From positions 124,001-188,000 of the forward strand of contig CP003096.1 of NCBI GenBank assembly GCA_000233775.1: a DNA stretch of 64,000 bases, given 5' to 3'. Source of the stretch: Thermovirga lienii DSM 17291. Its GTDB lineage: Bacteria; Synergistota; Synergistia; Synergistales; Thermovirgaceae. This document shows positions 41,826 through 50,751 of the stretch, piece after piece (the stretch's first letter is position 1; each line of letters starts with the position of its first letter). Under the pieces are notes generated by a model. That model searched no databases. It worked only from the letters and a program-made list of their open reading frames with translations, and had not been told where the DNA came from. A program made the translations under genes and the position numbers.

Positions 41826-43070
41826 CTAGGCATCCAGCCGGCCATCCCAATGTTCTTCACTGGAAGTGAAGACTATGTCTCTTGCGGCTAGCTCTGAGAT
41901 GAACGGCTGGAAAGGAACTTGTATGGGGCTTAGCACCCCTTTTTCGCTTATCTTCTCCTGGAGTATCATTTGGGCACCTATGGAGACGGTGAATCCAACG
42001 GTGCGCTGCATGGATGTGAAGCCCGTCTTCAGATCTCTTTTGTCGATTATCTGGTTTATCACTCTGATGGGTTTTCCGTCCCTGTATCCTCTGGCGTCTA
42101 TGCGAATGAGGGCTACATCCCTTTCGTCGTCCTCGTAGAAGAACTGTTTCTGAGAGCCCAGAAGGCTTGCGCAGAACTCAACAGGAAAGACGTAGGCATC
42201 CCCGCACTTGATGGGGGCTTCGTTCAAAAAGCCGCACTTGGCCATTCGGCTCCAGAAGGCGCCGTGTCCAGGCCAGCGGCAGATGTACCTGCCCATGCTC
42301 TTGACCGTTCCTTTTACGCCGAAGATCTCAGCGTAGGAGGCGGAGTCACCGTTTGGGAAGCACTCCAGGGGGCCTCCCAGCTCTGGAACCTCAAGTATGT
42401 GGGTGTGTTCTGGCATGAACATTTCGTCCGCGGGGACGTCAACTATTTGGGAGTCCTTTATGTAGCGCGCCGGCCTCAAGTAGGACCGCATCACTCCTAT
42501 GATGGACCAGGTGAACTTGTAACCCAAGGGGCTTTTCTCTGCTACTTCTTTTTCGGGGAAGCCCGCCCCGTAAGAGTGGAGGGCCTCAACGACGTCGAGC
42601 TTGTCCAGGGCGTTCTTTGTTAAAACCAAATCGATTCCTGGATCCATGCCGAACTCCTGCAGGATGGTTACTCCCTTGGAGGATGCCTCCTGATGAATCT
42701 TTTGAAGTTCCTCCTTTTGGGCTTGTCTCTTTTCGGGGTCCTGTTCTCCGGGATTGACGAAATACATGGAGCTCACAAGGCTGACCCCCACCTGAGCTGC
42801 AAGCCTGGCAGCGCGAAGGGCAAAAGGTCCAGGAAGAAGCTCCATCACTATATCAGCCTTTTTCATCAGCTCCTCCATGGCTTTTTGGTCCGAGGCGTCC
42901 AGTACTACCGCCTCGACCTTCTCGAATCCGGGAGCCTTGGGTACGTCTAAAACCTGAGTGGATGCGTCAGCCAGGATAACCTTAGATACAATAGGGCTTT
43001 TTACTATGTCATATAGTGCTGCCTTGCCCTGCATTCCGTAGCCTAGCTGCAGAACTGTCTTACCGGCCAT
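41826..43070 (-). CDS. Saccharopine dehydrogenase-like protein
   Basis: This 414-residue oxidoreductase has an N-terminal dinucleotide-binding site, VLQLGYGMQGKAALYDI, and a C-terminal catalytic-type domain with the family stretch LQEFGMDPGIDLVLTKNALDKL. Members act on saccharopine, carboxynorspermidine or lysine-ketoacid adducts; the substrate here is not known. The start at 43070 follows GAGGAG by seven bases. A GntR-type operator lies about 20 bp upstream, so it opens the regulated operon dehydrogenase-NhaC-racemase. Confidence 0.85.
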   Translation of the reverse strand: MAGKTVLQLGYGMQGKAALYDIVKSPIVSKVILADASTQVLDVPKAPGFEKVEAVVLDASDQKAMEELMKKADIVMELLPGPFALRAARLAAQVGVSLVSSMYFVNPGEQDPEKRQAQKEELQKIHQEASSKGVTILQEFGMDPGIDLVLTKNALDKLDVVEALHSYGAGFPEKEVAEKSPLGYKFTWSIIGVMRSYLRPARYIKDSQIVDVPADEMFMPEHTHILEVPELGGPLECFPNGDSASYAEIFGVKGTVKSMGRYICRWPGHGAFWSRMAKCGFLNEAPIKCGDAYVFPVEFCASLLGSQKQFFYEDDERDVALIRIDARGYRDGKPIRVINQIIDKRDLKTGFTSMQRTVGFTVSIGAQMILQEKISEKGVLSPIQVPFQPFISELAARDIVFTSSEEHWDGRLDA

Positions 43071-43086
43071 GAAAATCACTCCTCGT

Positions 43087-43102
43087 ATGATGTATTCATC
43101 AT
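43087..43102. promoter_or_regulatory. Probable GntR operator before dehydrogenase operon
   Basis: ATGATGTATTCATCAT, a near-palindrome whose core TGTATTCATC recurs at 43921-43930 and, inverted, at about 43955-43963 in front of the gntR gene. Confidence 0.6.
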
Positions 43103-43165
43103 TGTGCTCATAGATAAATTCAGAAATATTATTAGCACGGATGGGGGAGGGAGTCAATTTTGTGT

Positions 43166-43222
43166 AAAAAGGTACTATCGGTACCCCTCAAGATGGACTT
43201 GTTGAGGAGTACCGATAGGTTC
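43166..43222 (-). terminator. Long hairpin after gntR
   Basis: CCTATCGGTACTCCTCAA pairs with TTGAGGGGTACCGATAGT around a 10-base loop on the minus strand, with a T-rich stretch after it. It is likely the gntR terminator, placed before the operator of the next operon. Confidence 0.7.
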
Positions 43223-43254
43223 ATTTCAGCAAAAGGTTCTTAAAGAGTAGGTGT

Positions 43255-43902
43255 TCAGTACTTCATGAGGAGGTTTTCATAGGTCCACTGGATGTGTTCT
43301 TCCATCAGTTGGGCTGCTTTTTTAGGGTCTCTGTCGGCTATGGCCTTTATTATTGTCGCGTGCTGCATGGGAGTTTTTTGAGGCACGGAGAATTCTTTGC
43401 CTTTGTAGAAGCTGTCGAAATAGAACACATAGATGTTGGAGCGCCAGAATATGTTTCGTACCCATTTTTCGAGGTACTGGTTGTGGGAGGCCTTGGCTAT
43501 TCCCAGGTGAAATTCCTCGTTTGCGCTGGAGTAGGTGTCCTTGCTGCCCGAAGCCAGGGCCTCATGGTCCTTGGATAGTACCTCCTGCAGCTGCTGGATT
43601 TCCTTTTCTGTGGCGTGCAGTGCGGCACTCGCGGCAGCCTGGCTTTCCACCGCCTTTCTAGCGAAAAATACCTGCTCTGCGTCCTCGGGGGTGGGTAGAG
43701 GTATGTAACAACCCTTCTTGGGCATCTTGTTCAGGAACCCTTCGCTCACCAGCATGGTGAGGGCCTTGCCTACGGGGGTGCGGCTCATCCCCAGTTTTTC
43801 GGCGATCTCGGTCTCCAGCAGGAAATCACCTGGCCTAAACTGGCCGGAGATGATCAGGTTGATAATGGAACGATATGCCCTTTTTTCTGCGCTTACTGTC
43901 AT
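43255..43902 (-). CDS. GntR-family transcriptional regulator (FadR/VanR type)
   Basis: This 215-residue regulator has an N-terminal winged helix (RSIINLIISGQFRPGDFLLE, LGMSRTPVGKALTMLVSEGFL) and a helical FCD ligand domain with the acidic and His residues that usually bind metal and an organic acid (DHEALASG, EEFHLGIAKASHN, HATIIKAI). The start at 43902 has AAGGAAGG upstream. Operator-like TGTATTCAT repeats lie before this gene and before the dehydrogenase operon, so it probably controls both. The effector is likely a small organic or amino acid. Confidence 0.92.
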   Translation of the reverse strand: MTVSAEKRAYRSIINLIISGQFRPGDFLLETEIAEKLGMSRTPVGKALTMLVSEGFLNKMPKKGCYIPLPTPEDAEQVFFARKAVESQAAASAALHATEKEIQQLQEVLSKDHEALASGSKDTYSSANEEFHLGIAKASHNQYLEKWVRNIFWRSNIYVFYFDSFYKGKEFSVPQKTPMQHATIIKAIADRDPKKAAQLMEEHIQWTYENLLMKY

Positions 43903-43920
43903 TGAGGTCCTTCCTTTCAA

Positions 43921-43964
43921 TGTATTCATCAGTTATGCATCCATCAATGTTCCAATGAATACAT
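43921..43964. promoter_or_regulatory. GntR autoregulatory operator
   Basis: TGTATTCATC at 43921-43930 and the inverted AATGAATACAT at about 43954-43964, about 25 bp apart, immediately upstream of gntR. The same core occurs before the dehydrogenase operon. Confidence 0.6.
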
Positions 43965-43979
43965 GATATCATACGCATC

Positions 43980-44858
43980 TTAGTAGAGGAATTCTTTCGG
44001 GATGGTCTTGGGCATCTTCACTTCAAAGGTGACTTCCTTTCCTCCTCGAATCACGGTGACAGGTATGGGTAAGCCTAGGTATTCTTGAAGCACTACTTTG
44101 AAGTCCTCTATATTGTTCTGTGGCCCGAAATTTCGTCCTGCTGCCTTTACTATGATGTCGTCATTTTTTAGGCCTATCGTGCTGGCCAGGGAGCCAGGTA
44201 TTACGTACCAGATGCGAAGGGGTTCGCGGGAGTAGTTATAGAGGCCTATGCGGAAGATGGAAGGCCGCTTATCCACTCCTAGGTCGTAGGTTAGGCCGCT
44301 GGGTAGTCTGTTTTTGAAAGATGGGTTTATTTCCATAAAGGCTTTGGAGGCTGACTGCATTATCTGAGATGAAAGGTTCAGGTAGGATGAGGACTTTTTA
44401 CAAAGATCTTGCGCAGTGGCGTTCCAGGTTTGGGCTTGTTGCCCCGTGAGGATGGCTTTTGCGAACAAATCGGACGCCGTCAGAATGGTTTTTGCTCCCT
44501 CCATGCAAGACTTCACAAAGGAAGCCCAATGGGGGTCTTGTGCTTCTATGCTCTGCAGTCGACCTGCAGATAGTTGAAACTTGGCCATTTGGTCATATAA
44601 AAGCTGTGGAACTCCTTGCAAATAACCGTTTCCATTGGCAAGCCTACCAGAAATGTCATAGGCTGAATCTAAGTCTACATAGTCGCATAAAAACTCCACC
44701 ACAGATGCTATGTTTTCCTCGGATATAGGCGTTTTCGTGTTTGGGTTTTTGATGTTTTCTTGCTCAGCCCCAAGGGCAGCTGCGGAAAAAAACGCCCACA
44801 TAAACACCATGAAAATCAAAAGCAAAATCCTGGTTTTGGGAAAAAGACCTTTACTCAT
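43980..44858 (-). CDS. Exported protein with C-terminal PDZ domain
   Basis: This 292-residue protein has a signal peptide (LLLIFMVFMWAFFSAAALGA, residues 11-30), a helical middle region of about 150 residues of unknown family, and a PDZ-like C-terminus (GSLASTIGLKNDDIIVKAAGRNFG... VTVIRGGKEVTFEV). No protease domain is present. PDZ domains often bind C-terminal peptides of envelope proteins, so it may be an adaptor in the envelope. It is divergent from the alcohol dehydrogenase gene, with about 160 bp between them. Confidence 0.8.
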   Translation of the reverse strand: MSKGLFPKTRILLLIFMVFMWAFFSAAALGAEQENIKNPNTKTPISEENIASVVEFLCDYVDLDSAYDISGRLANGNGYLQGVPQLLYDQMAKFQLSAGRLQSIEAQDPHWASFVKSCMEGAKTILTASDLFAKAILTGQQAQTWNATAQDLCKKSSSYLNLSSQIMQSASKAFMEINPSFKNRLPSGLTYDLGVDKRPSIFRIGLYNYSREPLRIWYVIPGSLASTIGLKNDDIIVKAAGRNFGPQNNIEDFKVVLQEYLGLPIPVTVIRGGKEVTFEVKMPKTIPKEFLY

Positions 44859-44916
44859 CTGATGATCCCCCCTCTTTTTCGCAGTATATCACTACTATCT
44901 TGAGCGGTAAAATCCA

Positions 44917-44975
44917 TATTATTTGTGAATTGACGAATAATATATCTCGTGTTATAGTTATCTCGTTCACAAAAC
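44917..44975 (+). promoter_or_regulatory. Promoter and operator of alcohol dehydrogenase
   Basis: TTGACG (44930-44935), 17 bp, TATAGT (44953-44958). A TTTGTGAA overlaps the upstream edge of the -35 and an inverted GTTCACAAA lies just after the -10. The same arrangement with the same spacing occurs at 53117-53172. Confidence 0.8.
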
Positions 44976-45019
44976 GCAAATGTATACCTCACCAAGAACC
45001 CTCGAAAGGAGGCAACATC

Positions 45020-46078
45020 ATGAAAGGTTTTGCCATGTTGAGCATAGGAAACGTAGGTTGGATAGAGAAGGAGGCTCCAAAGCCAGGGCCCTTTGACGCC
45101 ATAGTGAAGCCTTTGGCTGTAGCGCCGTGTACCTCGGATATTCACACGGTCTTTGAGGGAGCCATTGGTGAGCGACACAACATGATCCTGGGACACGAAG
45201 CAGTAGGAGAGGTAGTGGAAGTAGGAGAAGAAGTCAAGGACTTCAAACCAGGTGACAGGGTAGTGGTTCCTGCTATAACCCCAGACTGGAGGACCCTTGA
45301 GGCACAGGCTGGGCACCACCAGCATTCCGGAGGGCTTTTGGCCGGTTGGAAGTTCTCGAACATCAAGGACGGAGTTTTTGGCGAGCTTTTCCACGTAAAT
45401 GATGCGGACATGAATTTGGCCAAGTTGCCCGAGGAGATTCCCTTGGAGGCCGCAGTTATGATCCCTGATATGGTCACGACTGGGCTTCATGGGGCCGAGC
45501 TGGCCGAGATAAAACTAGGAGACACCGTTGCTGTTTTGGGTATAGGGCCGGTAGGTCTTATGGCCGTGGCAGGCGCAAGGCTTAAGGGGGCATCCCGAAT
45601 AATCGTCGTGGGCACCAGGCCCAAGTGCGTAGAGGTTGCAAAAGAGTACGGAGCTACCGATGTGGTAAGCTACAAGGAAGGCCCGATAGATCAGCAGATT
45701 TTGGATCTAACCAAGGGTAAAGGCGTAGACGCAGCCATCATAGCTGGTGGAAACGCCGACATAATGGCCTCTGCTGTAAAGATGACCAAGCCGGGTGGCG
45801 TCATATCCAACATCAATTATTTTGGCGAAGGGGAGTACCTACCTGTGCCCCGCCTGGAATGGGGCTGCGGTATGGCCCACAAGGACATCAGAGGTGGCCT
45901 TTGCCCTGGTGGTAGGCTCAGAATGGAGAAGTTGGTAGACTTGGTCCTTTACGGTCGTTTGGATCCAGGCAAGTTGGTAACTCACGTGTTCAAAGGGTTC
46001 GAACATGTAGAGGAAGCCTTGCTGCTCATGAAGGATAAGCCAAAGGATCTTATAAAACCTGTGGTTTTGGTGGAGTAG
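45020..46078 (+). CDS. adh: NADP-dependent secondary alcohol dehydrogenase
   Basis: The 352-residue product matches the Thermoanaerobacter brockii secondary alcohol dehydrogenase in length and almost throughout in sequence: MKGFAMLSIGNVGWIEKEAP at the start, the zinc ligands Cys37 (APCTSDIH), His59 (GHEAVGE) and Asp150 (PDMVTTG), NADP loop GIGPVGLM with GTRP in place of GSRP, and KDKPKDLIKPVV at the end. It reduces ketones such as acetone, or oxidises secondary alcohols, in the cytoplasm. AAAGGAGG precedes the ATG. The high similarity to a Firmicutes enzyme suggests horizontal transfer or strong conservation. The gene is monocistronic, with its own terminator. Confidence 0.96.
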   Translation: MKGFAMLSIGNVGWIEKEAPKPGPFDAIVKPLAVAPCTSDIHTVFEGAIGERHNMILGHEAVGEVVEVGEEVKDFKPGDRVVVPAITPDWRTLEAQAGHHQHSGGLLAGWKFSNIKDGVFGELFHVNDADMNLAKLPEEIPLEAAVMIPDMVTTGLHGAELAEIKLGDTVAVLGIGPVGLMAVAGARLKGASRIIVVGTRPKCVEVAKEYGATDVVSYKEGPIDQQILDLTKGKGVDAAIIAGGNADIMASAVKMTKPGGVISNINYFGEGEYLPVPRLEWGCGMAHKDIRGGLCPGGRLRMEKLVDLVLYGRLDPGKLVTHVFKGFEHVEEALLLMKDKPKDLIKPVVLVE

Positions 46079-46124
46079 TTCTCAATCTCCTATAACAACC
46101 TCCTATAAATCGTATATTTCCTCG

Positions 46125-46156
46125 AAGGTGCCGCCTTTTCGGTGGCACCTTTTTCT
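46125..46156 (+). terminator. Terminator of alcohol dehydrogenase
   Basis: AAGGTGCC and GGCACCTT pair (with one internal mismatch nearer the loop), followed by five T. Confidence 0.85.
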
Positions 46157-46223
46157 TTGTCTTATTGTAACTTTCATGTAAATTATTCATTTGTAGGAAT
46201 CTGGCTGAAAGTGGGGAATTAAT

Positions 46224-47165
46224 TTGGTGGATGTTCTTTTGGCCTTTGCGGTAGATTTAGTATTTGGAGACCCTTATGGCTTTCCTCACCCCGTTAGGGG
46301 GATCGGATGGCTTGTGGCCAAAACGGAGCGCTTCATTAGGAATCGTTTTACAACGGCCCGGGGATTGAAGGTCTCAGGTACATTTATGGCTTTTTGTGTT
46401 CCTGCCCTTGTGTGGGGTGTGGCGTTTTCTGTACTGGAAATTGCGGGATTTATCCATCCTTTGCTTTACCACCTTTTAAATATCCTAATGCTTTATACTA
46501 CCCTCTCTGTAAAAAGTTTGGGTTATGAGGTGGGCAAAGTCCATAAAGCCTTGAGGAAAGGCGATATCGTCGGGGCCCAAAAGGCTCTTTCTTACTTGGT
46601 GAGCAGGGAGACCAAAGATTTGGATGACCAAGGGATAATTAGGGCTGCGGTGGAAACCGTGGCAGAGAACACTGTGGACGGTGTCATTTCTCCGTTGTTT
46701 TACGCTTTCTTGGGAGGTGCTCCCTTGGCTATGTGTTATAAAGCCATTAACACTCTCGATTCCATGGTGGGGTACAAAAACGAGAAATATATACATTTGG
46801 GGTGGGCGTCGGCAAGGTTGGACGATCTAGCCAACTTTATTCCAGCCAGATTGGCCGGGCTTATCATTCCCTTAGCTTCTGGCGTTTGTGGTTTCCACAT
46901 GTTCAATTCCTTCCGGATCGTCCTTCGGGACAGACGCAACCACGCAAGCCCCAATGCTGGTTTCCCTGAGGCGGCCGTGGCTGGTGCTCTAGGGGTTCAG
47001 CTCGGGGGTGAAAGCACATATTTTGGAAAGAAAATAAAAAAGCCCACCCTTGGGGATCCAATGGTTCCTTTGGAGCCTAAGCATATAAAGGCTGGAATAA
47101 GAATCATGTACACAGCGGCTACGATAATGGTGACAGCTGGTTTTTTGATCAGCCGGTGGGTGTAA
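46224..47165 (+). CDS. cbiB: Adenosylcobinamide-phosphate synthase
   Basis: CbiB/CobD (313 residues) is the membrane enzyme that attaches aminopropanol or its phosphate to adenosylcobyric acid. The family motifs are DLVFGDPYGFPHPVRGIGWLV at the N-terminus and the ETVAENTVDGVISPLFYAFLGG stretch, then NTLDSMVGYKNEKY and DDLANFIPARL. There are several membrane segments. The GTG at 46224 has GGGGAA upstream. It leads the plus-strand set cbiB-cobD-pduX-cbiP that prepares the nucleotide-loop arm of B12. Confidence 0.95.
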   Translation: MVDVLLAFAVDLVFGDPYGFPHPVRGIGWLVAKTERFIRNRFTTARGLKVSGTFMAFCVPALVWGVAFSVLEIAGFIHPLLYHLLNILMLYTTLSVKSLGYEVGKVHKALRKGDIVGAQKALSYLVSRETKDLDDQGIIRAAVETVAENTVDGVISPLFYAFLGGAPLAMCYKAINTLDSMVGYKNEKYIHLGWASARLDDLANFIPARLAGLIIPLASGVCGFHMFNSFRIVLRDRRNHASPNAGFPEAAVAGALGVQLGGESTYFGKKIKKPTLGDPMVPLEPKHIKAGIRIMYTAATIMVTAGFLISRWV

Positions 47166-47181
47166 AGAGGAGAAGGTGAAG

Positions 47182-48285
47182 ATGAGCCTGATGAAAAAGT
47201 TTACCCATGGAGGAAACATTTATAAAGTTGCGAAGGAGTACGGCATGGAGGAAGAAAAGATACTGGACTTCAGTGCCAACATAAATCCTCTGGGCCCTTC
47301 TCCGCTAGCAGTAGAAAGCATAATTAACAATTTATCACTCCAACAGTGTTATCCAGATCCGGACTACTGTGAGTTGAGGAATGAAATATCTAAGTATCTA
47401 AACGTTGCTTCAGATTATATTATCGTGGGAAATGGAGCAACGGAGTTGATATACCTTTTCTTCAGGAGCATGAGACCACGAAAGGTTTTGATTCCGGTTC
47501 CTACCTTCAGCGAATATGAGCGGGCGGCGAGGCTTGCCGGCTGTGAAATATGTTACTTGCCCTTGAATGAAGAGGATGGTTTCAGTTTGTCTCCTCAAAG
47601 GTTAGTTCAGAACCTTGAAGGCGTGAGTGCCCTTGTGTTGTGTAATCCCAACAATCCAACAGGCGTCGTTTTGCCCAGGAATGAAGTAGAGGAAGTTGTG
47701 AAGTTTTGCAATCGCCGTGGCATTTTAGTGCTCATAGATGAAGCCTTCATGGAGTTCGTCCATGAGATGGATTGTTTGACTGCGATAGATCTTTTAGATG
47801 AATTTAGAAACGTCATGGTGGTGCGGGCTTTCACTAAGTTTTTTGGAATGCCCGGGGTAAGATTGGGGTACGGGATAACCAAAAGTGCAGAGATACTGGA
47901 GGGTATTCGATCTTTCAAGGAGCCCTGGAGTGTAAACGTTTTGGCCGCAGTTGCAGGAGTTGCAGCTCTCAAGGATGAAGATTACATCCAAAAAAGTAAG
48001 GCAATTATTCAAAGAGAGAGGAAGTACCTTCTGGAGGAGCTGTCTAAAATTGGATGGCTTAAGCCGTTCGAGACCAAGGCTAATTTCATTCTGATTAAAA
48101 TATTAGATGAAAATATATCTTCATCGGATCTTAGGATGAAGCTCTTTCCTCATGGAATCCTCATTAGGGATGCCTCAAACTTTGTGGGCTTGAGCGATAG
48201 GTTCATTAGGGTGGCGGTGAAGGATCGCAGGAGCAATGATATTCTTATATCTGCTCTTAAGAGGTGTCGTGAGGAAACGCAATGA
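47182..48285 (+). CDS. cobD: L-threonine-O-3-phosphate decarboxylase
   Basis: This 367-residue PLP enzyme is of the histidinol-phosphate aminotransferase fold. Family features are FSANINPLGPSP, CNPNNPTGVVLPR, and the PLP lysine region FTKFFGMPGVRLGYG. CobD decarboxylates threonine phosphate to aminopropanol phosphate for the B12 side chain. HisC is the alternative, but the cob context, with a threonine kinase directly after it, decides. The ATG at 47182 has GGAGAAGG upstream, and the stop overlaps the next gene (ATGA). Confidence 0.92.
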   Translation: MSLMKKFTHGGNIYKVAKEYGMEEEKILDFSANINPLGPSPLAVESIINNLSLQQCYPDPDYCELRNEISKYLNVASDYIIVGNGATELIYLFFRSMRPRKVLIPVPTFSEYERAARLAGCEICYLPLNEEDGFSLSPQRLVQNLEGVSALVLCNPNNPTGVVLPRNEVEEVVKFCNRRGILVLIDEAFMEFVHEMDCLTAIDLLDEFRNVMVVRAFTKFFGMPGVRLGYGITKSAEILEGIRSFKEPWSVNVLAAVAGVAALKDEDYIQKSKAIIQRERKYLLEELSKIGWLKPFETKANFILIKILDENISSSDLRMKLFPHGILIRDASNFVGLSDRFIRVAVKDRRSNDILISALKRCREETQ

Positions 48286-49139
48286 TAGCAAGGGCTAGAT
48301 GTCATGGATCTTGTGGAGAGGTAATTCAGGGTTTCATTGGTGGAAGGGAGCTTCTTGTCTCTTGTCCTGTTGATCTGTATTCGGAAGTTGTCTTGAGGGA
48401 TGTTCCTTATTCCTGTATTGATCAGGGACACAAAAAGTCCAGGAAGGCTCTGGAGAAAACATTTGAATTCTTTGGGTTACCTCGGGAGGATACATACCAG
48501 ATCGAAATTCAAATCGATTCTTCCATACCAGTGGGTAAGGGAATGGCGAGCAGTACTGCAGATATAGTTGCGACTGTGAAAGCTTCAGCTGTGTTTCTTG
48601 GGAAAAGGATAAACCCTGAAGAGGTGGCCAAAATAGCTTTATCTATTGAGCCAACCGACAGTGTGTGCTTTCATGGGTTAACTTTGTTTGATCATCTAAA
48701 GGGGGAGGTTGTAGAGCCTTTAGGTAAAGCTCCTCCTTTGAATGTGCTGGTCTTGGAGCCCCCCGAGGTTTTGGACACCCTTAAGTTTAGAGAGGTGGAC
48801 TATTCGGAAATCAAAAGAAAAGATCAACCCAGGTTAGAGCATGCCCTACGGCTTTTGAAAGAGGGGATAAGAACGCAAAACTCCTTGTTGATAGGAGAAG
48901 CGGCAACCATTAGCTCCATTGCAAATGAAAAAGTGCTTGAAAAGCCTGACTTACTTGCCATAATCCGCTGTGCGAAAGAGGCCAAGGCCGTGGGGGTTAA
49001 TGTGGCTCACAGTGGGACGGTGATTGGGATCTTGATAGACAAGGCCTATACTGATGCGGAAGTGGTAAAAGCTGCCTTGGAGAATGAGGGGTTATTGCAG
49101 CGGTTCGAGAGGATTTACTTATGCAAGATGCTAGTTTGA
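48282..49139 (+). CDS. pduX: L-threonine kinase PduX
   Basis: This 285-residue GHMP-family kinase starts ARCHGSCGEVIQGFIGGRELLVS, as PduX proteins do, has the ATP-binding motif PVGKGMASSTADIVATV (residues 84-100), and near the end AVGVNVAHSGTVIGIL, the third GHMP motif. PduX phosphorylates threonine to give the substrate of CobD. It overlaps cobD by 4 bp, which supports coupled synthesis of the two consecutive enzymes. Homoserine kinases share the fold but lack this N-terminus. Confidence 0.93.
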   Translation: MIARARCHGSCGEVIQGFIGGRELLVSCPVDLYSEVVLRDVPYSCIDQGHKKSRKALEKTFEFFGLPREDTYQIEIQIDSSIPVGKGMASSTADIVATVKASAVFLGKRINPEEVAKIALSIEPTDSVCFHGLTLFDHLKGEVVEPLGKAPPLNVLVLEPPEVLDTLKFREVDYSEIKRKDQPRLEHALRLLKEGIRTQNSLLIGEAATISSIANEKVLEKPDLLAIIRCAKEAKAVGVNVAHSGTVIGILIDKAYTDAEVVKAALENEGLLQRFERIYLCKMLV

Positions 49140-49159
49140 AGAAAAGGTGATGTGTTAAG

Positions 49160-50683
49160 ATGAAGGCAAAAAGCTTAATGATTCAAGGGACGGGGTCGTC
49201 TGTAGGTAAAAGCTTGATAGTAACGGCTTTATGCCGCATATTTCACCAGGACGGTTTTCGCGTTGCTCCCTTCAAGTCACAAAACATGGCCCTCAATTCT
49301 TTCATAACAAAAGAAGGTTTAGAAATGGGGAGGGCTCAAGTAGCGCAAGCGGAGGCAGCAAGGAAAGAGCCGGATGTAAATATGAACCCCATATTATTGA
49401 AGCCGACAGCGGACGTAAATTGTCAAGTCATAGTCAAGGGAAAGGTATACAAAAATATGTCTGCCAAGGAATATTGTGATTTCAAGCCCTATCTTAGGGA
49501 GGTTGTAGCGGAGTCGTACAGGAAGCTTGCCATGGACAACGATATTGTAGTCATTGAGGGAGCTGGAAGCCCTGCGGAGATAAACCTAAGAGAAGGGGAT
49601 ATTGTGAACATGGGCATGGCCGAAATTGCGGATGCTCCCGTGATATTGGTTGGTGACATAGACAAAGGAGGAGTTTTCGCATCTTTGACAGGGACTATGT
49701 TGCTTTTAAACCACGCTGAGCGAAGGCGAATCAAGGGGGTTTTAATAAACAAGTTCCGCGGCGATGTAGAGATCCTGAAACCCGGGATATACGAACTGGA
49801 GAGAATTATAAAGCGCCCCAATTTGGGGGTTGTGCCCTATATGGATGTTAGGATAGATGATGAGGATGGTTCCCATGATAGGTTGGGCTTTAAGTCAGGT
49901 GCCGAGCACAAAATTGACGTAAAGGTTATAAGGCTTCCCCACATATCTAATTTTACAGATTTCAATCCGTTGGAGTGCCAGGAAGATGTGGCCTTGAATT
50001 ATGTGGCTTTTAGCAACGAGATTGGAGAGCCTGATGTTTTGATCATCCCTGGTTCTAAGAATACTTTAGCGGACCTACAGTTTATACGAAATAGGGGGAT
50101 AGATAAGAAAATCTTCGAGGTCCATCGCAAAGGCGGGATCATAATAGGGATCTGCGGTGGGTTTCAGATGTTGGGTAAGGAAATCCACGACCCCTATCAT
50201 GTTGAAAGCGATTTAGAGTATTGCAATGGTTTGGGGCTCATAGATGGGAAGACCATATTCAGTCGAGATAAAGTTACTACTCAGGTCAAGGCAAGGATCA
50301 ACGTAAATATAGGACCTTTTGAAGGCCTTCAGGGAGTGGAGGTAGAGGGATACGAGATTCACATGGGGGAAACAGTTATTGATGCCGAAGTGAGTCCTTT
50401 GGTGCTGATAACCGAGAGACTCGAAGATGAGGTTTATATACCAGATGGAGCAGTGAGCGATAATGGAAGGGTTTTTGGAACTTACATCCATGGAATATTT
50501 GACAACATGGTCTTTACGAGGGCGTTTTTGAACAACATCAGGAAAAACAAAGGTTGGGATCCTTTAGAAATAGAAACTAAATCGTACAGGGAAATTAAGG
50601 ACAGAGAGTATGATAGGCTGGCCGAGATTGTTAGAGAGAGCGTGGATATGGATAGTATATATAAAATAATTGGCCTGTATTGA
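49160..50683 (+). CDS. cbiP: Adenosylcobyric acid synthase
   Basis: CbiP/CobQ (507 residues) amidates the b, d, e and g side chains of adenosylcobyrinic acid diamide with glutamine. The N-terminal synthetase domain has the P-loop [20 protein letters not shown] and [15 protein letters not shown]. The C-terminal glutamine amidotransferase domain has the nucleophile Cys in [11 protein letters not shown] and the catalytic His in [10 protein letters not shown]. No early corrin-ring genes are in the window, so salvage of incomplete corrinoids is possible. It is followed by a terminator. Confidence 0.95.
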   Translation: MKAKSLMIQGTGSSVGKSLIVTALCRIFHQDGFRVAPFKSQNMALNSFITKEGLEMGRAQVAQAEAARKEPDVNMNPILLKPTADVNCQVIVKGKVYKNMSAKEYCDFKPYLREVVAESYRKLAMDNDIVVIEGAGSPAEINLREGDIVNMGMAEIADAPVILVGDIDKGGVFASLTGTMLLLNHAERRRIKGVLINKFRGDVEILKPGIYELERIIKRPNLGVVPYMDVRIDDEDGSHDRLGFKSGAEHKIDVKVIRLPHISNFTDFNPLECQEDVALNYVAFSNEIGEPDVLIIPGSKNTLADLQFIRNRGIDKKIFEVHRKGGIIIGICGGFQMLGKEIHDPYHVESDLEYCNGLGLIDGKTIFSRDKVTTQVKARINVNIGPFEGLQGVEVEGYEIHMGETVIDAEVSPLVLITERLEDEVYIPDGAVSDNGRVFGTYIHGIFDNMVFTRAFLNNIRKNKGWDPLEIETKSYREIKDREYDRLAEIVRESVDMDSIYKIIGLY

Positions 50684-50690
50684 TAATGAA

Positions 50691-50725
50691 CAAAAGCCGG
50701 GGGGCCTTTCCATCCCCGGCTTTTG
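50691..50725 (+). terminator. Terminator after cbiP
   Basis: AAAAGCCGGGG pairs with CCCCGGCTTTT around a 10-base loop. It lies between cbiP and the converging chemoreceptor gene and can act in both directions. Confidence 0.85.
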
Positions 50726-50751
50726 AGTGGGTCTTCGAAGTTTCTTCTTGT

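Noticed and set aside
44923-44972. Complete Rex operator at the adh promoter
   Set aside because: Only TTGTGAA-type half-sites about 40 bp apart are seen, not the compact 18-bp palindrome, so a Rex site is not annotated.
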